Source: Sinomicrobium soli
GTDB taxonomy: Bacteria; Bacteroidota; Bacteroidia; Flavobacteriales; Flavobacteriaceae
Direction of reading: 5' to 3'
Assembly: GCF_003285545.1 (NCBI RefSeq)
Contig: NZ_QLNV01000012.1
Coordinates: 1-64,000 of the forward strand
Length of the DNA stretch: 64,000 bases
Under the pieces are notes generated by a model that had not been told where the DNA came from, searched no databases, and was given only the letters and a program-made list of their open reading frames with translations. Made by a program: the position numbers and the translations under genes. Shown here piece by piece: positions 8,728 through 17,279 of the stretch; positions within the stretch are counted from its first letter, which is position 1, and every line of letters begins with the position of its first letter.

Positions 8728-10008
8728 ATGCCTATCACTGCCAATGACCCCAACAGAACATCATGGATACAGGTAGCCCCGGACTCCGACTTTCCCATCC
8801 AGAACATTCCGTTCGGTGTGTTTCTCACCAGGGACGATGTGATTACCATCGGTACGCGTATCGGGGACACCGCCATAGACCTGGGAGCACTGCACCAGCT
8901 GGGATATTTCGACGGCATTCCCCTTACCGATGACATCTTTCTCCAGGACAGTCTCAATGACTTTATTTCCGACGGAAAGAAGACCTGGCGGCTGGTACGC
9001 AACCGCATAGCAGAATTGTTTGATACCGAAAACTCCAGGCTGAGAGATAATGAAAAACACAGGCACGTAGTGCTGTTTACCCTCGATGAGATCGAAATGC
9101 AGCTCCCGGTACAGATCGGTGACTATACCGATTTTTACAGCAGCAAGGAACACGCCACCAATGTGGGGAAAATGTTCCGCGACCCGGATCATGCACTGCT
9201 GCCCAACTGGCTGCATCTCCCGGTAGGCTACCACGGAAGGAGTTCTTCCATAGTTCCCTCGGGCATCCCGGTACGGCGGCCGCTGGGGCAAACACTTCCC
9301 CCGGGAGCCGATACCCCCGGGTTCGGTCCGTCCGAAAGGGTGGACTTCGAACTGGAAATGGGCTTTATCACTACCGATGCCAATCCGCTGGGAGAACCCA
9401 TTCCGGTAAACGAGGCCGAAGACTATATCTTCGGGATGGTGCTGTTTAACGACTGGAGTGCCCGCGACATACAGAAATGGGAATACGTACCCCTGGGGCC
9501 TTTCCTGGCCAAGAACTTCGCCTCGTCGATGTCGCCGTGGATCGTGACCATGGATGCCCTGGAACCTTTCCGCGTGGCCAGCCCCGAACAGGACCCGCAA
9601 CCGCTTCCCTACCTGCGCTGTGAAGGTCATAAAAGCTACGATATTCACCTCGAAGTATCGCTCACTCCCGAAAACGGGCAGGCGCAGACCATTTCCCGGA
9701 GCAATTTCAAATACATGTACTGGACCATGGCACAGCAGCTGGCCCACCATACGATAAACGGCTGTAATGTCAATTCGGGCGACCTGATGGGCAGCGGCAC
9801 CATCTCCGGCCCTACCCCCGACAGCTACGGTTCGCTGCTGGAACTCAGCTGGGGCGGCAAAAACCCGCTGAAACTGAACGACGGAACCGAAAGGACCTTC
9901 CTCCGGGACGGCGATACGGTAACCCTGACCGGGTACTGCCGCAATGAGAACGTCCGTATCGGTTTCGGGGAAGTCTCCAACAAACTGCTGCCGGCAATCA
10001 GGAAGTAG
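8728..10008 (+). CDS. fahA: Fumarylacetoacetase
   Basis: This enzyme catalyses the last step of tyrosine and homogentisate breakdown, splitting fumarylacetoacetate into fumarate and acetoacetate. The 426-residue length equals the classical eukaryote-like FAH. The N-terminal SH3-like part contains 'DFPIQNIPFGVF'. The catalytic FAA hydrolase domain from about residue 120 has the metal and active-site stretches YTDFYSSKEHATNVG, LPVGYHGRSSSIVPSG, then VDFELEMGFI, FNDWSARDIQKWEYVPLGPF, and GDLMGSGTISGP. The start MPITANDPNRTSW is the first methionine and follows a promoter-like element. It is divergent from glyA and no other tyrosine-degradation gene is adjacent. Confidence 0.96.
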   Translation: MPITANDPNRTSWIQVAPDSDFPIQNIPFGVFLTRDDVITIGTRIGDTAIDLGALHQLGYFDGIPLTDDIFLQDSLNDFISDGKKTWRLVRNRIAELFDTENSRLRDNEKHRHVVLFTLDEIEMQLPVQIGDYTDFYSSKEHATNVGKMFRDPDHALLPNWLHLPVGYHGRSSSIVPSGIPVRRPLGQTLPPGADTPGFGPSERVDFELEMGFITTDANPLGEPIPVNEAEDYIFGMVLFNDWSARDIQKWEYVPLGPFLAKNFASSMSPWIVTMDALEPFRVASPEQDPQPLPYLRCEGHKSYDIHLEVSLTPENGQAQTISRSNFKYMYWTMAQQLAHHTINGCNVNSGDLMGSGTISGPTPDSYGSLLELSWGGKNPLKLNDGTERTFLRDGDTVTLTGYCRNENVRIGFGEVSNKLLPAIRK

Positions 10009-10027
10009 AGCTCGTTGGTATTTTAAA

Positions 10028-10224
10028 TGTCATTCAGAACGTAGCGCAGCGAAGTGAAGAATCTCAACCCTGGCCTAAAGGAGCTTCAACAACATGACAG
10101 GTCAAAATAGATTTAACTGCGTTGAGCCCTTCGGGGTTCTCCTATCGTCGGAATGACAAGTTCCACTGCGCCTGTGACAATACCTGTCATTCTGAACGAA
10201 GCACAGAGGAGTTGAAGAACCTCC
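10028..10224. repeat. REP-like palindromic intergenic repeats
   Basis: Two direct copies of a TGTCATTC(A/T)GAACG(T/A)AGC...GAAGAA element lie at 10028-10066 and 10185-10224. A third end in inverted orientation (CGTCGGAATGACA) is at 10146-10158. The head 'TGTCATTC.GA.CG.AG' followed by 'GAAGAATCT' is the common style of REP elements in many bacteria. The block fills nearly the whole gap between the convergent fahA and DUF4861 genes, where it may act as a transcription end. REP elements are normally mobilised by RAYT transposases, and a decayed RAYT lies at 1060-1494. Confidence 0.7.
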
Positions 10225-10255
10225 GGGACGTATCTGTCGTACTGTACCTATTACC

Positions 10256-11476
10256 CTATTTTACAGTAACATTCACTTCAAGAGGATTTGCTATTATTTC
10301 GGCCTGCCGTTGCAGCATGGCGTCCCAGTCTGCCACAGCAGATACCTGCCCGCTTTTCTCCCAGGCAAAACCGGCATAAAAGGTGGCCTTATCCCCGGGT
10401 TTTGTCAGGACGATAAGATTGCTCTGGTCCGGTACGTCGCTCTGGCGGGCAAATGCGGAGTCTATTACCTCAGGGTCCATCACGATCCCCTCCCCCACTT
10501 TGGCGTCGTCAATGGTTTCCCAGTAACGGAACCAGCCTTCTTCCTCATTGATCCTGTGTTCGCCTTCGTTCTTGTGCAAAGTGATGCCCACGGCATAATT
10601 GGGGATATCTCCAGCCGCAGACAGGCTGACGTCGAAGCGGGAAAAATTGGAGCCCAGGTCGAGGCTAACCCTTTTGGTCTCTTCAATATCGTAGTCGCTC
10701 CACGCGGCGTATTTCAGTTCGAATACCGTACGCAAAGGGCCGTCGGCTATGGTGTTATGTGAAATATAATTTTCCGACACATAAAGACTGTCATTCTCCC
10801 ATAACCCGGTTCCCCCGGTTCCCCTGCTGTCGCCTACATGATAAGGGTCGTAGCCCTCACCGTGGTCTATATGGTAATATCCCGGGGCTTTGACATGTTC
10901 GGCATACCATCTGTCGATCACCGACCTGTCTGTTCGCTTCAGCCACAGGTCCACGCCGCTGGACAGGGTACTTCCAACCACTCCCTCCAGGGCTTCTTTC
11001 TGCCCCGTGGGCCCGTAAACCCTGAAGGCCACCTTGTCATTTTCCCAGGTATAGTCGTCGGTACGCTCGGGGACAAACCGGGAATAGGCGATCACATCGC
11101 TTTCGGGTTCCGGGTTTACACTATCGGTCACCACGGTATATCTCGCCGTTCCGTTGGCCGGCACATCGGCCTGGAACAACCATTCGTCCGCAGTGCCGTC
11201 CTGGTCGTAATCGATCCACTGCGTGCGGAGATTCGTTTCTTCCCCGTCTTTTCGCAAACGCAGGTTTTTCCTGTCTGTTCCTTCCGGGACATTCAGTTCC
11301 GATACCGGGATGGCGACCACCTCCGTTCGTTTAAAACCCAGGTCATTGGACACTTCCACGGAAAGTCCGGGAGCCTCCTTCGGGCCATTACAGGAAAGCA
11401 ATGCCCCCGAAATGACCATAGGTGCGCCATATCTTTTAAGCACACCGCTTACTCCAGTAGTCTTGATCTTGTTCAT
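10256..11476 (-). CDS. DUF4861-family lipoprotein
   Basis: A predicted exported lipoprotein of 406 residues; I do not know its reaction. The start MNKIKTTGVSGVLKRY was chosen 31 codons inside the longest frame because it opens a signal peptide with the lipobox Leu-Leu-Ser-Cys (Cys at about residue 29). Mature features include an N-terminal beta-rich part (VEVSNDLGFKRTEVVAIP, LRTQWIDYDQDGTADEWLFQ) and a larger domain with WYAEHVKAPGYYHIDHGEG, DSRGTGGTGLWEND and SRFDVSLSAAG, which I match to DUF4861, a family often found in uronate- and pectin-related clusters of Bacteroidota. It is the last gene of the kduI-to-lacI gene series, 90 bases after lacI, so a role in handling unsaturated uronides or uronate sugars at the cell surface or periplasm is an inference from position. 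Confidence 0.78.
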   Translation of the reverse strand: MNKIKTTGVSGVLKRYGAPMVISGALLSCNGPKEAPGLSVEVSNDLGFKRTEVVAIPVSELNVPEGTDRKNLRLRKDGEETNLRTQWIDYDQDGTADEWLFQADVPANGTARYTVVTDSVNPEPESDVIAYSRFVPERTDDYTWENDKVAFRVYGPTGQKEALEGVVGSTLSSGVDLWLKRTDRSVIDRWYAEHVKAPGYYHIDHGEGYDPYHVGDSRGTGGTGLWENDSLYVSENYISHNTIADGPLRTVFELKYAAWSDYDIEETKRVSLDLGSNFSRFDVSLSAAGDIPNYAVGITLHKNEGEHRINEEEGWFRYWETIDDAKVGEGIVMDPEVIDSAFARQSDVPDQSNLIVLTKPGDKATFYAGFAWEKSGQVSAVADWDAMLQRQAEIIANPLEVNVTVK

Positions 11477-11565
11477 CTTCAGTTTGTTTTTCAGGTTATT
11501 CTCCGTTTGTATCTGATGGTGATCCGATGGATCTTTTGTCTCTCTTTTAATCCGTATAAAACATC

Positions 11566-12597
11566 TCACCCCTTCCTTTTGCGAAGCGATGAGGCCCTTT
11601 CCACAAAGCTGGCCTCCAGCGTTATGGTACGGTTCTCTACCTCCTCCCTTTTTTCGATCTTTTCGATCAACAGTTCACAGGCTATTTTTCCCATTGCAAA
11701 ACCGGACTGGTCAATGGTACTCAGGGCCGGTTCTATGACTTCCGAGACCGGCTCATTACTGAAGCCGACCAGGGCTATTTCGTCCGGAATGCCGATATGG
11801 TGTTCCTTCAGGTATTTCATCGCTCCTATGGCTGCGGTATCATTGGCCGAAAACACCCCGTCGATAGCCGTCTTCCTTTCGTAAAAGTCTTTCATGACCC
11901 CGTATCCGTCCTCTTCCATCAGCCTGCTGACCACCACCAGTTGTTCGTCATACGGCAGCATATGGTGTTCCAGGGCCGCCTTGTACCCGAGGAAGCGGTT
12001 CCTGTAAATCTCAAGGTTCTGCGGACCGGAAAGATGGGCTATCCGGGTACATCCGTTCCGCACCAGATGTTCCACCGCATCGCGGGAAGCCCGGAAATCA
12101 TCTCCCAGTACCTTGCTGCTGGATGGCATGCTCTTGCAATACCGGTCGAAAAAGACCAGGGGGATATGGTGCTTTTCAAAATAATCCAGGTGTTCGCAGT
12201 CATTGCTCTCCATCGATATGGAGATCAGGATGCCGTCTACCTGGTTGGCGATCAGGTTGGCGGTAATGCGCTGTTCCCGCTCCAGCTGCTCCAGCGACTG
12301 GCATATCAGTACATTATAACCGGCGGAAAAGGCAGCATCCTCAATGCCCGAAATGGATTCCGAAAAGAAGTGGCGGGCAATACGGGGTACCACTACTCCT
12401 ATGGTATTCCCCCGGCTCTTTCTCAGGTTGGAAGCCAGCATATTGCGCTGATAACCGAGCTCCCCGGCTTTCTTAAGCACCTTGTTCTTGGTCTTCTGGC
12501 TTACCCGGCTGCTATCGTTCAGGGCACGGGATACCGTAGAGCTGTCAATGCCCAGCGCTTTCGCTATCTCATAGATGGTAACCCTGTTTTTTTCCAT
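11566..12597 (-). CDS. LacI-family transcriptional regulator of the uronate operon
   Basis: A 343-residue repressor-type protein. The helix-turn-helix is at the N-terminus (VTIYEIAKALGIDSSTVSRAL, given as VTIYEIAKALG plus IDSSTVSRALN), followed by the hinge helix (MLASNLRKSRG) and a periplasmic-binding-protein-like sugar domain (NTIGVVVPRIARHFFSE, VDGILISISME, GCTRIAHLSGP, DGVFSANDTAAIGAMKYL, IALVGFSNEP). The start MEKNRVTIYE is preferred to a methionine three codons earlier. It lies within the TRAP/Kdg gene series, 76 bases after dctM. The likely target is the 20-bp palindrome upstream of kduI, whose central CG and length are typical of LacI-family operators; the effector is probably a uronate catabolite such as KDG, which is an inference. 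Confidence 0.93.
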   Translation of the reverse strand: MEKNRVTIYEIAKALGIDSSTVSRALNDSSRVSQKTKNKVLKKAGELGYQRNMLASNLRKSRGNTIGVVVPRIARHFFSESISGIEDAAFSAGYNVLICQSLEQLEREQRITANLIANQVDGILISISMESNDCEHLDYFEKHHIPLVFFDRYCKSMPSSSKVLGDDFRASRDAVEHLVRNGCTRIAHLSGPQNLEIYRNRFLGYKAALEHHMLPYDEQLVVVSRLMEEDGYGVMKDFYERKTAIDGVFSANDTAAIGAMKYLKEHHIGIPDEIALVGFSNEPVSEVIEPALSTIDQSGFAMGKIACELLIEKIEKREEVENRTITLEASFVERASSLRKRKG

Positions 12598-12673
12598 ATC
12601 CGGCATGGGAATATTTCCCAGAAATTACAATTTATTACTACAGGCATAACCGCCTGTTACCCTTTCCCCGGCA

Positions 12674-13963
12674 TCAATCAAAAAATCCCGGCAGCCACAG
12701 GCTGATAAGGGGGATAAACGTCACCAGCAACAGTACCACGGCCATGACCAGGTAAAGCGGCAACAGCGGTTTCATTACTTTTTGTATGGTGGTCCGCGCC
12801 ACGCCTACCCCTATAAACAGTACCGACCCTACAGGGGGAGTACACAGCCCCACACAGAGGTTCATCACCATAACGACACCGAAGTGAACGGGGTCTACCC
12901 CGAGGTCTTTCAGTACCGGAAGGAAAATGGGCGTAAAGATCAGTACGGCCGGGGTCATGTCCATAAAGGTACCCACCACCAGCAGCAAGAGGTTTATGAT
13001 CAGTAAAATGACATATTTGTTATCGCTGATACTCAGCAGCACCTCACTTACCGACTGCGGGATATCTTCATACGACAGTACCCACGACATACTCATGGAG
13101 GTAGCGATAAGCAGGGCCACCACCGCCGTGGTGTTTATGGAACTCAGGAACACTTCATACAACCGTTTCAGGTCCATTTCCCGGTAGATCAGCGACAGGA
13201 TCAGGGTATAGAATACCGCGATCCCCGATGCTTCCGTAGCCGTGAATATCCCGGAAACAATACCTCCTATGACCACCACGAGCAGGAGCAGGCTGGGAAA
13301 AGCATCCAGAAAGGTACCGGCTATCGTACGGATACTGCTCCGTTCTCCTGCGGGGTATTTCTTTTTGCGTATCCAGTAGGTCGCCGCAAGCATCAGGGCA
13401 AGCCCCATAAGGATGCCCGGAAGGTATCCTGCCAGGAAGAGCGCGGCTATGGAAACCCCGCCGCTGGCCAGGGAATAGACAATAAAGACATTGGAAGGCG
13501 GTATGACCAGTCCCGTAGTGGAAGAGGTGACATTTATGGCGGCCCCGAATTCCCTCGAATATCCTTCCTTTTCCATTCTCGGCGCCATAATGCCCCCTAT
13601 GGCAGAGGCTGCGGCTACTGCCGATCCGGAGATGGCCCCGAACAGCATGGCAGCTATGACATTGACGTAAATAAGTCCGCCCGGAAGCGCCCCGATCAGG
13701 GATTTGGCAAAATTGATCAGCCGGTTGGCTATGCCCCCCTGATTCATGATCTGCCCCGCGAGAATAAAAAACGGGATCGCCAGCAGTGAAAAGCTGTCCA
13801 GCCCGGTAGCCATACGCTGTGCCACCGTGGTAAGGGCGGGAAGGGAGTCTATGGTCAGTATCATGGTACATATACACGAGATCCCTATAGACCAGGCTAC
13901 GGGAACGCCGATGCCGAGAAGTACGGTAAAAGTAATGACCAGGACCAGGATCTCAGATATCAT
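12674..13963 (-). CDS. dctM: TRAP transporter large permease subunit (DctM family)
   Basis: The large membrane subunit of a tripartite ATP-independent periplasmic transporter, which couples solute uptake to the sodium or proton gradient. It has 429 residues and about 12 hydrophobic segments spread over its whole length. Landmarks are FSLLAIPFFILAGQIMN, NVIAAMLFGAISGSAVAAAS, and the region 'MDMTPAVLIFTPIFLP...DPVHFGVVMVMNL' near the C-terminus, all typical of DctM. Its start overlaps the dctQ stop by four bases, which implies translational coupling. With dctP and dctQ it makes a full TRAP system inside the uronate operon, so a uronate or deoxy-uronate is the probable cargo. Confidence 0.95.
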   Translation of the reverse strand: MISEILVLVITFTVLLGIGVPVAWSIGISCICTMILTIDSLPALTTVAQRMATGLDSFSLLAIPFFILAGQIMNQGGIANRLINFAKSLIGALPGGLIYVNVIAAMLFGAISGSAVAAASAIGGIMAPRMEKEGYSREFGAAINVTSSTTGLVIPPSNVFIVYSLASGGVSIAALFLAGYLPGILMGLALMLAATYWIRKKKYPAGERSSIRTIAGTFLDAFPSLLLLVVVIGGIVSGIFTATEASGIAVFYTLILSLIYREMDLKRLYEVFLSSINTTAVVALLIATSMSMSWVLSYEDIPQSVSEVLLSISDNKYVILLIINLLLLVVGTFMDMTPAVLIFTPIFLPVLKDLGVDPVHFGVVMVMNLCVGLCTPPVGSVLFIGVGVARTTIQKVMKPLLPLYLVMAVVLLLVTFIPLISLWLPGFFD

Positions 13964-14427
13964 GACAGGTATTTTTTTGCATTGAACAATTCGTTGATCT
14001 TATAGGCCATTATCAACAGGCCACTCAGCGGGATTACCGTGTACACCAGGTAAAGCGGTACATGTAGCGCTGCGGAATACTGTTCCAGTTCATAATTGAT
14101 ATACACGAGGTTTGCCCCCCCGACGACAAGGACAAAAAAGGCAAAAAGAGCAATAAGGATATTGATCCCTATCCTGAGCCGGATACGTCCCTGTTCGCTC
14201 AGCTTCGGTCCGAGAAGGTCGATGGCGAGGTGCTGCTGCTGTCCTGAAGCATAAGCAGCTCCAAGAATACCGAGCCATATCAGCAGATAGCGGGACAACT
14301 CCTCGGTAAAGGAACTCGGAGAGCCCATGATATAGCGGGAAACGACCTGCCATAATACGGAGCACACCATAATGCCCATCAGTATTACGAGAAATCCTCC
14401 CAATAGCCTGTTAAGTATTCGTTTCAT
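13960..14427 (-). CDS. dctQ: TRAP transporter small permease subunit (DctQ family)
   Basis: The small membrane subunit that joins DctM in the TRAP permease. The 155-residue protein has four hydrophobic segments, at about residues 8-28, 44-62, 85-106 and 125-145. The family signature is visible in 'SRYIMGSPSSFTEELSRYLLIW' (shown here as SRYIMGSPSSFTEELSRY), followed by LGILGAAYASGQQQHLAID. It ends within the start of dctM (four-base overlap) and follows dctP by 63 bases. Confidence 0.94.
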   Translation of the reverse strand: MKRILNRLLGGFLVILMGIMVCSVLWQVVSRYIMGSPSSFTEELSRYLLIWLGILGAAYASGQQQHLAIDLLGPKLSEQGRIRLRIGINILIALFAFFVLVVGGANLVYINYELEQYSAALHVPLYLVYTVIPLSGLLIMAYKINELFNAKKYLS

Positions 14428-14490
14428 ACGAGTAAATTATTTATTGTGTGCCGGTTGCTGGTTTGCTATACCGGCTCCGTGCACCGCGCT

Positions 14491-15459
14491 TCAACGGGTA
14501 TCCTGAATACCCTTTATGATCCTTTCCATTTCGGGGTCCTGCATAAAGGCATCGTACATGGGCTGTACCCTTTCCCGGAAGGCCTCCTTTTCCGGGTAAA
14601 TGACCTCTACCCCTTCTTCCTTTATTTTTTCCAGGGCATGTTCTTCGGCTTCCTTCCATATTTTTTTCTCATATGCAGCCGATTCCCGGGCGGCTTCTTC
14701 AAGCCACTTTTTCTCCTGTTCACTGAGCTTGTCCCAGACTATGGTACTGATCATCAGTACGTCGGGAAGCGCGGTATGCTCATCCATGATAAAGTATTTA
14801 CACACCTCGTAATGATAAGACAGGTAAAAGCTGGGCAGATTGTTTTCAGCGCCATCCACTATTCCCTGCTGCAGGGCGGTATAAAGCTCGCCCCAGGCGA
14901 TGGGTGTGGGAGAACCTCCGAGGTTTTTTACCATGTTTACCGCGGTCTGGCTTTCCATGACGCGGACTTTCAGTCCCTTGAGATCATCAGGAGTACGTAT
15001 GGGTTTCTGCGTATAGAAATTCCGGCTTCCGGCATCGTAAAAGACAAGTCCCTTCAGGCGTTTGGGCACACTGGCATCCAGCAGTTCCCCGCCTATGCTG
15101 CCTTCGAGTACCTCAAAGCGGTGCGCCTCGTCCCGGAACAGGAAGGGCAGGCCGAAAACCTTCATGCTGGGCACAAAATTTTCCAGGGCGCCGGCAGAGA
15201 CCTTGGTCATCCCGACACTCCCTATCTGCAACAATTCCAGGCACTCCCGCTCCGACCCCAGTTGCTGGCTGGGATAGATATCTACCGTGAGCATACCGCC
15301 GGATTTTTCCCGGAGCCTGTCGGCCATAAACTGCATGGCCTTATGCACGGGATGCGACATGTCCAGGCCGTGTGCCAGCTTTATCACCTTATGACCGGTT
15401 TCGGATTTGCAGGAGCAGGCCAGCAACAGGATCAGTATCCATACTACAGGGTATCTCAT
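14491..15459 (-). CDS. dctP: TRAP transporter substrate-binding lipoprotein (DctP family)
   Basis: The extracytoplasmic solute receptor of the TRAP system. Its 322 residues start MRYPVVWILILLLACSC, a short lipoprotein signal with the cysteine at residue 15 or 17. Typical DctP stretches follow: AHGLDMSHPVHKAMQFMADR, LEL...GSVGMTKVSAGAL, and 'DLKGLKVRVMES', which carries the arginine that binds the solute carboxylate, then TPIAWGELYTALQQGIVDGAE. The carboxylate-binding arginine fits uptake of an acid sugar. It lies six bases after kdgA, so it is in the same transcript as the catabolic genes. Confidence 0.95.
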   Translation of the reverse strand: MRYPVVWILILLLACSCKSETGHKVIKLAHGLDMSHPVHKAMQFMADRLREKSGGMLTVDIYPSQQLGSERECLELLQIGSVGMTKVSAGALENFVPSMKVFGLPFLFRDEAHRFEVLEGSIGGELLDASVPKRLKGLVFYDAGSRNFYTQKPIRTPDDLKGLKVRVMESQTAVNMVKNLGGSPTPIAWGELYTALQQGIVDGAENNLPSFYLSYHYEVCKYFIMDEHTALPDVLMISTIVWDKLSEQEKKWLEEAARESAAYEKKIWKEAEEHALEKIKEEGVEVIYPEKEAFRERVQPMYDAFMQDPEMERIIKGIQDTR

Positions 15460-15465
15460 GATGCG

Positions 15466-16137
15466 TTATTTTCTCAGGTCTGCAATGATATCCATCACCT
15501 CGCGCACCCTTCCGGTCACCGCCTCGTAATCGTAATCTCCCCCCGGACCTGCGGGGAAGAGTTTTCCTCCCATGCCCACACAGTGTACCCCGGCATCAAA
15601 CCACGCCTTCAGGGCCTCTTTTTCAGGGGCCACCCCTCCCGTGGGCATGATACTGCTCCAGGGCATGGGCCCCTTAACGGCCTTAACAAAAGAGGGGCCT
15701 CCCACCTGGGCTCCCGGGAATATCTTGACCACTTCCGCTCCCAGTTCCTCCGCGTAGCTGATCTCGGTTACCGAACCGCAGCCCGGCATCCAGGCCACCT
15801 TGCGGCGGTTGCAGCAGCGCGCCATTTCGGCATTGACCAGGGGAGAGACGATAAAATCGGCCCCTAACTGAAGGTAAAGCGCGGTAGTTCCCGCATCTAT
15901 GACCGACCCTACACCCAGTATCATTCCCGGAAGTGCTTCCGTCACAAACCCCTTCAGCTCCCGGAATACCTCATGGGCCAGGTCACCCCTGTTGGTAAAT
16001 TCGAATACTCTTGCTCCCCCTTCGTAGCACGCCCTGATCACGTTTTTGCAAATCTCCGGATCCGGATGATAGAACACCGGTACCATTCCCCCGGCCCCCA
16101 TAGTCCGGACCACCTCTATTCTCGAATATCCTGCCAT
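15466..16137 (-). CDS. kdgA: 2-keto-3-deoxy-6-phosphogluconate aldolase
   Basis: A class I aldolase that splits KDPG into pyruvate and glyceraldehyde 3-phosphate, the last dedicated step of the uronate route. The 223-residue TIM-barrel protein carries Glu46 (RVFEFTNRG), Pro-Gly-Cys of 'AWMPGCGSVTE' and the Schiff-base Lys138 in EVVKIFPGAQVGG. Phosphate-binding glycines follow in MPTGGV and CVGMGGKLF. It is slightly longer than the E. coli enzyme (213). It is 107 bases downstream of kdgK, a gap that holds a short direct repeat. Confidence 0.95.
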   Translation of the reverse strand: MAGYSRIEVVRTMGAGGMVPVFYHPDPEICKNVIRACYEGGARVFEFTNRGDLAHEVFRELKGFVTEALPGMILGVGSVIDAGTTALYLQLGADFIVSPLVNAEMARCCNRRKVAWMPGCGSVTEISYAEELGAEVVKIFPGAQVGGPSFVKAVKGPMPWSSIMPTGGVAPEKEALKAWFDAGVHCVGMGGKLFPAGPGGDYDYEAVTGRVREVMDIIADLRK

Positions 16138-16196
16138 CTTTATATGCTTTTTATGTGTTGATATTTATTATCAAGTTTTCAGACCACCCAAAAACT

Positions 16197-16231
16197 AACT
16201 ACTCAATACTCAATACTAACTACTCAATACT
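16197..16231. repeat. Short direct repeat between kdgK and kdgA
   Basis: Two 14-base copies of AACTACTCAATACT (16197-16210 and 16218-16231) are separated by CAATACT, which is itself half a copy. The copies lie in the 107-base non-coding gap between kdgK and kdgA. No function is evident; it may be a slippage product. Confidence 0.7.
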
Positions 16232-16244
16232 AACCCCCAACCAC

Positions 16245-17267
16245 TCACCTCTTTATACGCCCCCCCGTATTCCCCTTCATCACCTCGAGCACTTCCTCCA
16301 CGCTCACCAGGTTGGCATCGCCCGGAATGGTGTGTTTCAGGGCACAGGCGGCATTGGCAAAGCGCAGGGTATCCCTGTCTTCAAAGTGGATCAGGCCGTA
16401 GATCACCCCTGCGGCAAAGGCATCTCCCGTTCCTATACGGTCTACCACCTGTGCTATCTCGAGCTCTTCGCCCGAAATATATTCATCTCCCGTCCATGCA
16501 TGGCCGTAGACTTTCTGCCAGCTGGCACTCAGCCCGGTCCTGACCTTGTCGAATACCTTTGTAATATTCGGGCAATCGTCCTGTAATTGTTTACAGGCAC
16601 TCACAAAACCGTCTTTCGAGTGATCGAAATCCGTTTCCAGTATCTCGTTTATTTCATTGACCCCGCCTATGAGGATATGGGAATTGGCTACCAGCGCTCT
16701 CAGCACCTCCGTACCATTGCGCCCGTACTGCCAGAGGTTGCTCCGGTATGCCGGATCGGCCGTTACGGTAACCCCCAGCCTGTTGGCCGCCTCCAGTCCT
16801 TCCTTCAGGGTCTGATACGCCCCTTCCGAGATGGCCGGGGAGATCCCGGTCCAGTGCAGGTAGTCCGCATCCCGGAGAATATGCTCCCAGTCTACCATTT
16901 CCGGACGGATATGGGCAAAGGCGCCGTAAAGCCTGTTGTATGCAATCCGGCTGGCCCGCATGCCGGAACCCGTTTCGAGAAAATAAAGCCCGAGCGGATG
17001 CGGCACCCTGTTGACTTCCGAGACATCGATACCGTGCCCTCTCATGACAGAAATAGCGGCATCTCCCACCAGGTCGTCGGAGACATTGGTGATCTGCTGC
17101 GCGTGCACCCCGAAACGCGACAGCGATGCCGCCACGTTCATTTCAGTACCCCCGAAATAGTATTCCAGGATATCGGAATGTACAAGCTTGCGATAGCCCG
17201 GGGGCGAGAGGCGCATCAGCACCTCGCCGAAGGTAACTACCTTATGGTGATTTTCCTTTTGTGCCAT
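16245..17267 (-). CDS. kdgK: 2-keto-3-deoxygluconate kinase (PfkB family)
   Basis: A ribokinase-type sugar kinase of 340 residues that phosphorylates 2-keto-3-deoxygluconate to KDPG. The N-terminal 'TFGEVLMRLSPPGYRK' with YYFGGTEMNVAASLSRFG is the classic KdgK start, with the substrate-binding Gly-Gly. The C-terminal signature 'VDRIGTGDAFAAGVIYGLI' (here VDRIGTGDAFAAG) contains the catalytic aspartate and the anion hole. Its position between kduD and kdgA supports the KDG assignment over other PfkB sugars. Confidence 0.95.
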   Translation of the reverse strand: MAQKENHHKVVTFGEVLMRLSPPGYRKLVHSDILEYYFGGTEMNVAASLSRFGVHAQQITNVSDDLVGDAAISVMRGHGIDVSEVNRVPHPLGLYFLETGSGMRASRIAYNRLYGAFAHIRPEMVDWEHILRDADYLHWTGISPAISEGAYQTLKEGLEAANRLGVTVTADPAYRSNLWQYGRNGTEVLRALVANSHILIGGVNEINEILETDFDHSKDGFVSACKQLQDDCPNITKVFDKVRTGLSASWQKVYGHAWTGDEYISGEELEIAQVVDRIGTGDAFAAGVIYGLIHFEDRDTLRFANAACALKHTIPGDANLVSVEEVLEVMKGNTGGRIKR

Positions 17268-17279
17268 ACTGCTGCTGAT

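Noticed and set aside
14446-15867. 473-codon open frame on the plus strand opposite dctP and kdgA
   Set aside because: Covers two well-supported minus-strand genes and shows no domain.
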